Source: Nannochloropsis salina CCMP1776
Taxonomy: Eukaryota > Sar > Eustigmatophyceae > Eustigmatales > Monodopsidaceae
Direction of reading: 5' to 3'
Length of the DNA: 64,000 bases
NCBI GenBank assembly: GCA_004565275.1
Contig: SDOX01000096.1
Span: 166,415-230,414, forward strand
The translations under genes and the position numbers were made by a program. Under the pieces are notes generated by a model. It had not been told where the DNA came from. It ran no database searches and saw only the letters and a program-made list of their open reading frames with translations. The stretch's first letter is position 1; every line of letters starts with the position of its first letter. Below are positions 28,749-37,880 of this stretch, one piece after another.

Positions 28749-29785
28749 ATGACGTCCCCTAAAGAAGAGACGTCTATGTTTTCAGATGAGAGTGGCTCAC
28801 TTTTTAGCAACCTCATGGGAATGATTTCCTCAGTGACCGGCGCTTCCGGTAGTGCGGAGACCGTCAGCTCTTCCGGCAAGGCTGATACGCCTCCCGCAAC
28901 TGCGCCGCCCGAGAATATGGAACAAATCCCAGGCATGGGGCCTTACTTGGGGTTCTGTCGAAATGATAAGGCCAAGGCTTGGGCTTTATATTCCCACGGT
29001 CAGGCCATCCGCAAGGAATTGGGGCTTGATACAATCTTGCATGTAAGCCGGCAGATACAACCCATCTGTGGCCTCAGTTAATGCGGATAATTGATGATTT
29101 ACCGTGGTACAAAGAGTTGATTGCACGCTCCACAAACATATGAATCGCAACTTGACTGTATCGACCAGCCTTTCTCACCTTTTGTTCTCTGCTTTTTTAC
29201 CTTCAATAGGAGCCGTATCCGCATTGGGATGTCCTGAAGGAGCACTATCAAAAAGCCATTCACGGCCGCTCTAAAAATGGAGAAATTGTTTTGGTAGAGT
29301 GCATTGGACGCATGGACTTGGCGTCTTTAAAGAAAGCGGGAATCACTCGCAAGGAGATCGTGCGGTACTACTGCCTCTTCTTTGAGTTCATTTTGCAGCA
29401 CATCGGCGACCAAGAATCCAAAGTCCTGATGATCTACGACTTGGAGGGGCTCGGACTCTTTTCGGTGTTGAACGGGGACTTCCTAGGAACGGTGCGAATG
29501 CTTAGCGACTGCCTGGGGGCTCTCTACCCGCGGGTGATCACGAAATACGTTTTGGTCAGGCCGCCCGCGCTCTTCCAGAGCCTGTGGGGCCTCGTCAGCG
29601 GTGTTTTGCCGGCAGGCGCTCGGAACGACTGCGTACTCTGCAAGTCAGCGCAAGATCTTGAGGCCTTGCTGGCCCGAGAGAACATCCCCGCCGAGTATGG
29701 CGGGAGCAGCGACAGGCTGCTGGGGGACGCGGAGGAAATGCGACGACTGAAGGCGCACCTGCAGTCGAAGCAGGCAGGGCAGTGA
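28749..29785 (+). CDS. Sec14-like (CRAL-TRIO) lipid-transfer protein, two exons
   Basis: Spliced length 289 residues. Exon 1 28749-29042, intron 29043-29209 (167 bp, GTAAGC...AATAG), exon 2 29210-29785, phase 0. The CRAL-TRIO fold is visible in exon 2: EPYPHWDVLKEHYQKAIHG, VLVECIGRMDLASLKK, then the EYYCLFFEFIL-like helix (RYYCLFFEFILQHIG), MIYDLEGLGLFSV, and the strand-helix YPRVITKYVLVRPPALFQSLW. The usual CRAL-TRIO N-terminal helical cap is mostly replaced by a Ser/Thr-rich segment. Such proteins shuttle phosphoinositides or other lipids between membranes. Start chosen at the only ATG after the in-frame TTACAG; an upstream exon could add residues. Confidence 0.85.
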
Positions 29786-30258
29786 GGTGACAAACTGGTG
29801 GGTGCAGGTTGAATCGGGAGTTGAAATGGGATGACATAAATGGCCAGGGGGCCGGATGAGTGGGGTTTGAGCACTGAATGTAAAGTCTGTGTAAACAGCG
29901 TGGGGCTCTGCCTCGTTTGGTGGGAAGGATCTTCTCGCCAGTTTGTGTATTGTCTGACCGTATATATGAGAGGTGTGGGTAGGGGGATATGAGTTTTATA
30001 TTAGGAGGCGATAGGAACGAGCGAGGGCGGTCGCAGGGCTCGCCTAATCTGAAAGGGCAGATTGAGGGGCCATGGCCTACGTATGCCAGTGCAGGGCGTG
30101 CTCCCTTTGACATTTGATTTTTCTCGTTTTGTTTTCTACATGGTTTTGTCTTTTACTTTATGTTGCTTTCGTACGCATTCTGGCTCTGTTGCTTTCGTAC
30201 GCATTCTGGCTCGCCGGCGATCGACAAGCCTAGTTCGAACCGAGCGTTTCCCCTGTCC
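29786..30258. other. Convergent 3' region with a short tandem duplication
   Basis: About 470 bp between the ends of the Sec14-like gene and the unknown minus-strand gene. No gene seen. It holds the perfect 26-bp tandem duplication at 30161-30212. Confidence 0.6.
30161..30212. repeat. Perfect 26-bp direct tandem duplication
   Basis: Two identical 26-base copies, 30161-30186 and 30187-30212, starting TGTTGCTTTCGTACGCATTC. The identity implies a recent local duplication. Confidence 0.9.
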
Positions 30259-31219
30259 CTACCGGGAATTCACCCCCCCGGGCCCCCCTTGGTAGCCCTG
30301 TGCGAACAGACTTATCTCAGCCAGCACGTCCGAGGTGAGTCCCAAGAAACGAGTATTGGGACCCAATCCAACCGGATCAAGGAGCCCTCGCTGTAGCTCC
30401 TTCAGCGCGCGGTTAAGATCTTGTGCGCCGTCCGCGCTCTTGCATTTCCTCCTTCCCCACCAGACTCGGCCCTTCCGTCTCCTGTCCTCATTGTTCACCA
30501 CCACGTACTCAAGTTCCTCGCGCTCCAACACTCGCAGGGCCATTTCCTGCATCACATATTGGTACGAACTCTCTTGTCCTCGAGCGCGCAGAGTGGCGAG
30601 CTGCTCGCTTTGCCGCGCTCGGACTGCGCTCAGCTCGCCACGGACGGGAAATAGGTTAGCTGTCGGTACACGGAAGGCAGAAGCTTTCCAGGTACCTACT
30701 GAGGCACGCCCTCCACCTCCACCTCCCGCCTTCTCCTCTTCTTGTGCCTGGGCGGGAGGATGGCTGGGAGTGGCCCTGATCTCAACAAGCCGGTTCCCGG
30801 ATCCGCAGAGATTGGTATCATCCTCTGAGGTGACGCTAAATATGGGCAATTGGGAGGGCACACCGTTGTCACCCATACCAGTAGGGATGATTTCAGCGCT
30901 CGGGAGCTGGGTCTCAGGCTGACGTGGGGTATGTGTACTGAGCTGGGACGACGAGGTGGTGCCCGGGCAGGAGGAAGGCGGGGGACAAAGATGAGGATGC
31001 GGGCTTCGTCCATCCGCCTCTTCCCCTTGTCCCCTATCTCCGTGGCTGAAAAACGGGCTGTTTGATTCCTGTGATCGATTGCAATGGTTGGGTGGAAATA
31101 ATGAGGGTAGAAATATTGTCTACTTTGGTCAAACGTGTTGCCCTTTGTAGTTACCTCTTGAGATTCCGAATAGCGGTGGCATCCTTCTCTGCGTAAACGA
31201 CAGTGGATTTGCGACCCAT
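30259..31219 (-). CDS. Unknown protein, two exons
   Basis: Spliced product of 283 residues, no family recognised. Exon 1 is 31219-31155 and encodes MGRKSTVVYAEKDATAIRNL plus Lys. The intron (31154-31046, 109 bp) has donor GTAACT and acceptor TTTTTCAG. Exon 2 is 31045-30259. An acceptor 12 bases further upstream (exon start 31057) is equally in frame. The middle (about 25-120) is Pro/Ser/Gly-rich and probably disordered. The C-terminal ~125 residues look folded and helical, with SELQ/charged heptad-like stretches (YVMQEMALRVLEREELEYVV) and a basic patch (DRRRKGRVWWGRRKCK). The tail GLTSDVLAEISLFAQGY may form a short helix. The plus-strand frame at 30335-30922 is its antisense shadow. Nuclear location is possible from the basic patch only. 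Confidence 0.7.
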
Positions 31220-31970
31220 TTTGCTCCTGGCCCGGTGACTGGCAGTCTGGCAGTCGTCCTTTTGGCGCTGTGCGGACAGTTTCTAAGGCTCCACTGGGTA
31301 TATGCTGTGTTTCCATCATTGCCCGGCTCCGCCGAAGTGAAGCAAACAGGCAGAGGTTACGCAAGGGACGCTGCCTCCGCTGGCAATGGGTATCTCTTTC
31401 CATTCTTTCTTCTGTGGAATTCTTTCGATGAATAGCTACCCTTTACAGAGATGAAAATGGGGTTTAAAACGTGTTAATTAAGAAAAGTCAGGGCGCCGAG
31501 AACATTTCGTTCCGAGCCGCAGCCAGCAGAGGGCTTTAATTACACTCCGTAGTTTGCCGGTATCCCCCGCAAACCTGAGCTCAGACAGAAGTATCTGCTT
31601 GATTTAAGTCTTCTCCTGCTAGATCTAGTAGAATTGGTGTTGAAAAGCCGCGGGACAGATATCCTGAACCCGAAACCCTCTCCACCATTTCCTGAAAAGT
31701 TTTCCGTTCCGACCCGCCGCAAGCCAGCCCCCGACCACCCGCCCGGAAGAACAATATCGAAATTTGGCACCCGTTGCGGCGCACACTGCGGCAGAAAAAA
31801 AAAGTCTCGTGGGGGGGGGTTCCATTTCACATTATTTTTGTCATGGATATTCTCCCAAGCATGTCCCCGAAGGAAAGCAGCAATCTCTTACCGGTACACT
31901 GACAAGTTCGCCTCCCCGTCAAATTCCCTCCTGCCTCCCTGTCGGACCTACAGAAAAAGAGGAAGTCAAC
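31220..31970. other. Divergent promoter region
   Basis: About 750 bp between the start of the unknown minus-strand gene and the CCT8 gene. No gene is seen. The frames around 31540-32077 on either strand have no family features; the plus-strand frame at 31764 merely extends the CCT8 frame upstream of its conserved start. Confidence 0.5.
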
Positions 31971-33605
31971 ATGTCCCGCAGTCTAAATTACAACCAGGCA
32001 GCAGGCCTGCAGGGCATGTTGAAGGAGGGCAGCAAGAGCTTAGAAGGCGTGGACGAAGCAGTGATTCGCAATATTGAGGCGGCAAAGCAGATGGCAGGCA
32101 TTTGTAGTTCCTCCATGGGGCCGAATGGCTTAAAAAAATTGGTGGTCAATCACCTGGAAAAGATAATTGTTACAAGTGATTGTGCAACAATATTGAAGGA
32201 GTTGGAAGTGCAGCATCCCGCAGCGAAAATGTTGGTGATGGCGGCTATGATGCAGGAGAAGGAGTGCGGAGATGCCACGAATTTCACAGTCTCCTTCGCC
32301 GGCGAGCTCTTAAAGAAGGCCGAGGATCTGCTGCATAAAGGGCTACACACGAGCGAAATTGTTGCAGGATACAGAGTAGCTTTTGATAAAGCGATGGAAA
32401 TATTGCCCACTTTAACGACACACACAGTCCAGGATCCGCGAGACGCACAGCAAGTAATCCGCGTGCTGGAGTCAGTATTGGGTACCAAATACTTTGGCTA
32501 TGAGGGCACGCTTGCACCGTACGTCGCGCAGGCATGTCAAGCTGTCATGCCACCGGCACCGCGGAAGCCCTCTCTAAATGTGGATTCGGTACGGGTCTGT
32601 AAGCTGATGGGCGGCACCATAGGGGACAGCCTGGTCATGAAGGGCGTCGTGGTCTCGCGCAACACGGAGGGCACCATCAAGCGCGCTCTCAAGGCCAAGG
32701 TCGCAGTCTTCGGCTGCGGCATAGAGGCATCGTCCACGGAGACGAAAGGCACGGTCCTGATCCGAAATGCGGAGGAGCTTCTTAACTACAACAAGGGCGA
32801 GGAGAAGCTGATGGAAGACATCATCAAGTCCATCGCCGACTCGGGGGTGCAGGTGCTGGTCACGGGCGGCTCTATCTCTGAAATGGCCTTGCACTTTCTG
32901 GAACGCTACAAGCTCATGGTGGTGAAGATCCAGTCCAAGTGGGAACTGCGACGGCTCTGCGGGGCGGTGAACGCCACGGCGCTGGTCCGCCTGGGGGCCC
33001 CCACGCCCGAGGAGGCCGGCTTTGTGGACCGAGCCGAGGTGCGGGAGGTGGGGGGCAGGAAGGTGACGGTCTTCGAGCAGGAGGCGGAGGAGTCGCGCGT
33101 GGCTTCCATCATTCTCCGTGCCAGCACGCAGAACGTGCTCGAGGATCTGGAGCGGGCCGTGGACGACGGCGTGAACACGGTCAAGGTGCTCTGCCAGGAC
33201 GGGCGGTTCCTCCCCGGGGCCGGGGCGGTGGAGATCGAGCTGGCCCGGCGCATCGCCAAACTTGCGGATGCCTCGACCGGTTTGGATCAGTACGCGATGC
33301 GAAAATTTGCGGAGGCGTTGGAGGTGGTGCCAAGGACGCTGGCAGAGAGCTCTGGGCAGGAGGCAACGGACACCGTCACGGCCCTCTACGCCGAGCATGA
33401 AAAGGGCAAGTTGGGCGTTGGGGTGGACGCCGAGGGCGCGGGGGTGGGGGACAAAGGGGTGCTGGACTCCCTGGCGGTGAAAGACTCGGCGCTGCGGCTG
33501 GCGGTGGACGCGGCCTTGACAGTCCTGCGCGTGGACCAAATCATCATGTCCAAACCCGCGGGGGGGCCCAAGCCGCCCTCGGGGGGAGGGGGGGACGAGG
33601 ACTAG
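31971..33605 (+). CDS. CCT8: T-complex protein 1 subunit theta (CCT8)
   Basis: 544 residues, near the usual 548, from the ATG at 31971 (MSRSLNYNQAAGLQGMLKEG), which matches the family start. Group II chaperonin subunit that folds actin, tubulin and others in the cytosolic TRiC ring. Theta is identified by GLQGMLKEGSKSLEGVDEAV, MGPNGLKKLVVNHLEK and ELEVQHPAAKMLVMAAMMQE. Two normally constant nucleotide-site motifs are changed: GDGTN reads GDATN (residues 100-104), and GGGA reads GAGA (416-419). The catalytic-type Asp of GD is kept, and RAVDDGVNTVKVL is intact. The C-terminus is a Gly/Pro-rich tail (PAGGPKPPSGGGGDED). Convergent with the CBM20-TPS gene. Confidence 0.95.
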   Translation: MSRSLNYNQAAGLQGMLKEGSKSLEGVDEAVIRNIEAAKQMAGICSSSMGPNGLKKLVVNHLEKIIVTSDCATILKELEVQHPAAKMLVMAAMMQEKECGDATNFTVSFAGELLKKAEDLLHKGLHTSEIVAGYRVAFDKAMEILPTLTTHTVQDPRDAQQVIRVLESVLGTKYFGYEGTLAPYVAQACQAVMPPAPRKPSLNVDSVRVCKLMGGTIGDSLVMKGVVVSRNTEGTIKRALKAKVAVFGCGIEASSTETKGTVLIRNAEELLNYNKGEEKLMEDIIKSIADSGVQVLVTGGSISEMALHFLERYKLMVVKIQSKWELRRLCGAVNATALVRLGAPTPEEAGFVDRAEVREVGGRKVTVFEQEAEESRVASIILRASTQNVLEDLERAVDDGVNTVKVLCQDGRFLPGAGAVEIELARRIAKLADASTGLDQYAMRKFAEALEVVPRTLAESSGQEATDTVTALYAEHEKGKLGVGVDAEGAGVGDKGVLDSLAVKDSALRLAVDAALTVLRVDQIIMSKPAGGPKPPSGGGGDED

Positions 33606-34098
33606 GCGGGGAATAGGCAGGTACCGCGACTTCGGCGGGAGGTGGAAGGGTGCGAATGCGGCGGGAGCGTCGTGGCATGGATGACTGTCACCAGAGTCAC
33701 GGCCATCCCAAGAGAGACGAGCAAGAGTCAGGGAGATGGATCCCGCATGACGAGCCGAATAATTAAGAAGAAAAGCGGACAATGGATTCTCATTTGGCCG
33801 AAGCCTTTCAATTGAAAGCGCTTTCGCGTCTTGACTTAACCTCGCACGTGCATAGCACAGCGACGGCTTGCTGGGCTTGTGGCCACTTCCTTTCATCCAA
33901 CCTGAACGTCAGAGGCTTCTGAAACGTCCTCTATAGATCAATCCATCCAACATCAAGCGACCGTACACAGTCACTGACATCCACACACACACACATGCAC
34001 TCCCTTAAACACACAGTACCGCTACTCTCACAACTGTACAGGCTGCCCGCCAGTCCCTCTCCGCCCAGGGCCATGCTCACCCCTGCCTCCCTTCCTTC
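33606..34098. other. Convergent 3' region with a short CA repeat
   Basis: About 490 bp between the ends of CCT8 and the CBM20-TPS gene. It contains a short (CA)n run at about 33981-33994. No gene seen. Confidence 0.6.
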
Positions 34099-37000
34099 TC
34101 AAGAGGACAATGCCGCTAATCCTTCCAGCAGTTTGCGCACCTCCTCCACGTTGTGCACGTAGAACGAGGCATGCGATCGATGTTTGCCCACAGAGCAGGT
34201 GAACACGTATTTGGTAATCTCTTCCTCGGCCTGCTGCGAGGGTCGACGTTGTGACAGCCCCTGAACTGGCTCACTTCCATCGGCAGCTGCGGCCGCGGCT
34301 GCGTCGTAGGCCTTGTGAGAGCGCGCGAGCTCCGTCTCGGCGGTCTCGGAGAGGTAGGAATACAGCGAGGTGAACATATACTCGTCGCTGGCATCGTCGC
34401 CCATGCACATAATGAAGTCTGGGGAGGGGCCCTCCTTGCTCTGGATGGCATACCGGAGGACCACACCCTTGTTCAAGCGCTTGGGAACGATCTCCACCAT
34501 CCCCTTCAGGTGCACCACCTTCACATCGTGCGCGGCCAAGGCCTCCTCCAACTCGGCGATCACCGACTTGGCCTGCATCAGGCCCCACTCGGGGTCTGTC
34601 GAGTAGTAGCTCCAGGCGATCCCGGGATCCCGGAGGCGGACACTGCTCCCGTTGGTGCGCGCCGTGTATCGCTCCAGGATGGGCAAGGCAATGTCCTTGA
34701 CCTCGGCCCACTTCACGCCGTAGTCCAAGAGGCTCCAGGACCGCTTCTTGCCCTTGTGCTGCTGGGGAAGGCCGCTGGCGTCCTCAGGGTGCGACCCGGG
34801 GGGGACGGACCGAGGGGTGGTCGACAGAGACTCCTTGTCTGCGTCCGATTCTTGTGGCATGGACAGGTACAGGCCGTTCGCCGCCGCCAGGCCGATGCGG
34901 TCGAGGTGGCCGAAGACCTCCTCCAGAGGCAGGAGTTGGAGGCCGCTGATGATGAAGACCTCGTTCTTGGGGTCGGCGGAGAGGAGGCGCAGGGACTCCA
35001 TCACGGAGGGCGAGGGCCGCTTGCCGGTGGTCTGGGTGAAGGAGCGCTTGATGTACAAATCCACCTTCTCCTTCTCCATCAGAGTGCCCCCGAAGTCCGT
35101 GAAGATGAATCTGCGAGTTGCCTTACTGTAGGCGCCCTCCACCTCCGTCTCCCGGAGGTGATTGTAGGAGGTTTGCCAGACGGGCTGGTACTGGACACGC
35201 ACTCCCCCCGTATCCCTTTTAAGAAGCTCGGGCGTCTCCGCCTTGGCGGCCCATAGATCTTGCAGCACTTGGCGCGTCCACAGGGAGGAGGGGCGCTCCG
35301 AGATGTAGGGCAAGTCTCGGTCTCGTCGGCTCAGGCGCTCTTGCAGCTCTAGGCGGATGGCGTGATCCAAGGAGACCACCACCCGTTTGATGTCGAAGGG
35401 GTTGATGCGCAGGGCTCCATTGAGCAAGGAGGAGCAGGCAGAGAACTCGGAGGCAAGGACCACGCCGGGAGGGTGCTCTTCGCCCTGCTTGACGAAAGTG
35501 AACTCGAGCGGGTGCAGGTTCAGACCCTCCCGGATGGCGGCGATGACCAGGACATCCGAAGCCAGCCAGAGGGCGATCCGATCCTCCCTGGGAAGCCGGT
35601 TGGAACGGAGCTCCTGGTAGTCGATGACGGGTCCGAACTTGGCGTTGACGCGCGCCACCAGCTCGCGGACCTCGGCCGTGGTCGCCTCCTCGTCCTCAGC
35701 CCGGCTGCCGGTCAGGAGGGAGCGCTGGACCATGACCACGCGATCCCGATAGCACTCGTACTCCGTCAAGAGCCGCTCGAAGGCCAGGAGCTTCAGGGCA
35801 ATCCCGCTCAGGCGCTGGGAGATGTCCAGCCCCGCGATCAGGAGCTTGCCTTTGTGCTTGTGCCGGAGGGCGGCGGTCTCCTCCTGCACGCGCGCCGTGG
35901 CCATGGCCTTGGTGAGGAGAGAGCCCTCGATGCCCACGTGCGAGATCAAAACCGTGACCGTCCGCGTCTCCAGCTCGATCCCGATGAGGCCCCCGCTCTT
36001 GTTGAAATAGGAGAGCCCCAGGATGCGCTTGCAGGCGTTCAGGAAGTGGCGGGCGTGGTCGAAGGCGTGGAAGCCGATCACGTCCGCCGAGAGCATGCCC
36101 TTCAGCAGGTCCTCCCCGCAGTAGAGCGCGCGGAAGATCTGGCTGGTGGGGAAGGGGATGTGGAGGAAGAAGATGATGGAGCACTTGCGGTGCCGGTGGA
36201 CCCGCTCTTCGTGGGCGGAGAGGAGGGAGGGGAGAAGCATCAGATGGTAGTCGTGGACCCACAGCACGTCGCCCTCCTCCAGCTTGCAGACCTCCACCAC
36301 CACGTCGCGGAAGATCCGGTTCACCTGGCAGTAGGTGCCCCACCAATGCTCCTTGCCGCCCACGTCCCACACGGAGGCCGGGTCCCAGGCCCGGCCGTCC
36401 GCCTTGTAGTTCCAGTCCGCCCCGCACGAGTCCAGCATCTCCACGTTGTGGAAGAGCGGCCACATGACCTTCTTGCAGTACCCGTGGTAGTGGCCCTCGA
36501 TCATCTCCCGCGGCATGAAGATGGGGTGGCAGCGCATGGGCTCGAGCAGGGCCCGAATCTCCTGCTTGTCCGCCTCGCTCAGGTCCGACGCCGAGACGGT
36601 CCCGACCCAGAAGGTGAGCATGTCCGAGGAGATGGAGTGGTCGGTCTTGGCGATCAGGCTCTCGTTCCACTCCGCCGTCCAGGCCCCGCCTGCGTCCTTG
36701 GCGATGGTCACGGGCAGATGGAAACAGACCAGATAGAGATGGGAGCCGGGCGGGGGGGAATGCTCCTTGGTCGACGTCTCCAGGAGCTTGCGGGCATCCA
36801 GAGAGGCGGCGTCCTCCGTCAGCTCTACCGTCTGGGAGAGAGTGCGGCGGATGCGGTTGATCGCCTCGCGCTTGGCCATGGCGCTGGGCGTGAGCGGGGC
36901 GTGGGCATCGTCAGCCTCCGCCGGCTCGTCCAGCACGTCCGACAGCTCCACGTGGAAGTCGTCCACGCAAATGACACGGGGAATTTCCAGGGCCTCCCAG

Positions 37001-37458
37001 CGCTTGAAGTGCCCCCCCTCGAAGATGGCATACTTGTATGCCTGTGGTATGCCCCGCGGCACGACCAGGGGCTTGAAGGTGCGCCAGACGGGGTATTCCT
37101 CCGGACTGGTGACCAGAGGGACGGCCTGTCAGGAAATTCCAAGGGTGATTCTGATGCCTCAATCCGGTCGTCGAACGAATTCTTCTACGTGCCGTGTGCG
37201 CCCGTCCATGAATATGGAAGACGGTTGCGTGGCAAGCCCCCCATCCTCGAGCACCCCCCTCAACTTAAGACCTTTCACTGCCCGCCACGTGACTCTCCAT
37301 ACCCGTACAAACGGCCCTCCATCCTTTCAAACCAACAATCTTACCTCGGCCGTGCTAAAGTTGCCCATGGTGAAGGAACTTCCCGACACGTGCACGACCT
37401 GCCCAAACTCTGCCTCAGCCCGCACTTTGAGGTGGACGATGCTGTACTGCGACGACAT
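34099..37458 (-). CDS. CBM20-TPS-TPP protein, two exons; probable pseudoenzyme
   Basis: Spliced product 1046 residues. Exon 1 (37458-37345) encodes MSSQYSIVHLKVRAEAEFGQ through MGNFSTAE. Intron 37344-37126 (219 bp, GTAAGA...ACAG). Exon 2 is 37125-34099. Residues 1-85 form a CBM20 starch/glycogen-binding module (SSFTMGNFSTAE, EYPVWRTFKPLVVPRG, YKYAIFEGGHFKRWEALE). Then comes a GT20 trehalose-6-phosphate synthase domain with HDYHLMLLP at 329 and FLHIPFPTSQIFR, followed by a HAD phosphatase (TPP) domain. Several catalytic residues differ. The UDP-glucose loop normally RLDYxKG reads DISQRLSG at 472-479. SNRLP reads CFHLP. The D of RDGMN is E (REGLN). The HAD nucleophile motif DxDGT reads DFGGT at 715-719, though GDDASDEY near 947 is kept. 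A regulatory or glucan-binding role is more likely than synthesis. Confidence 0.93.
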
Positions 37459-37880
37459 GGCTGATATCGAACAGCGTGTACCCACGCGCAGACAGCAAGG
37501 GACACTGACAATCGCCTGTACAAAGCCCAGAGCGCGTGTGTGTACAGGACGAGAAGTGTGAGAAGCGATGCGTAGGAAAGGATTCAAAGTGTCCAGGAGG
37601 GGGAAAGCACCTTCTTGGCAGTCGACTCGCTAGACGCGATGCAGGCGTCAGCTCACCCCGAATTACAAGGGGGGGCACGCACGATTGATGGGGACAACAC
37701 TCACGTGTAATACATACGTTGTACGTCGTCAATAGGCATCCCTTTACTGTCGCAACAACTGCGATACTGGCACGACCATCTCCTTGGAGCCGCCTTCACT
37801 CGTCGTTCCGCTCGTGTCCCCGTATAGCCGCGGTGTGATCCCTTCCCTCCTCCCTTATTGGCACCGCAACCAGAGCCGCC
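37459..37880. other. Divergent promoter region
   Basis: About 420 bp between the start of the CBM20-TPS gene and the start of CWC25. It must carry both promoters. No coding sequence is recognised. Confidence 0.5.

Noticed and set aside
30220-30250. Possible tRNA T-arm-like string (AGTTCGAACC)
   Set aside because: The flanking bases do not form a 5-bp stem with a cloverleaf around them.
30335-30922. 195-aa plus-strand frame
   Set aside because: Antisense of the two-exon minus-strand gene, which has splice signals and a good start.
32574-33896. 440-aa minus-strand frame across CCT8
   Set aside because: Antisense shadow of a well-identified gene.
35362-37464. 700-aa plus-strand frame across the TPS gene
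   Set aside because: Antisense shadow of the CBM20-TPS-TPP gene; composition is Asp/His/Val-rich as expected from the opposite strand and no family is recognised.
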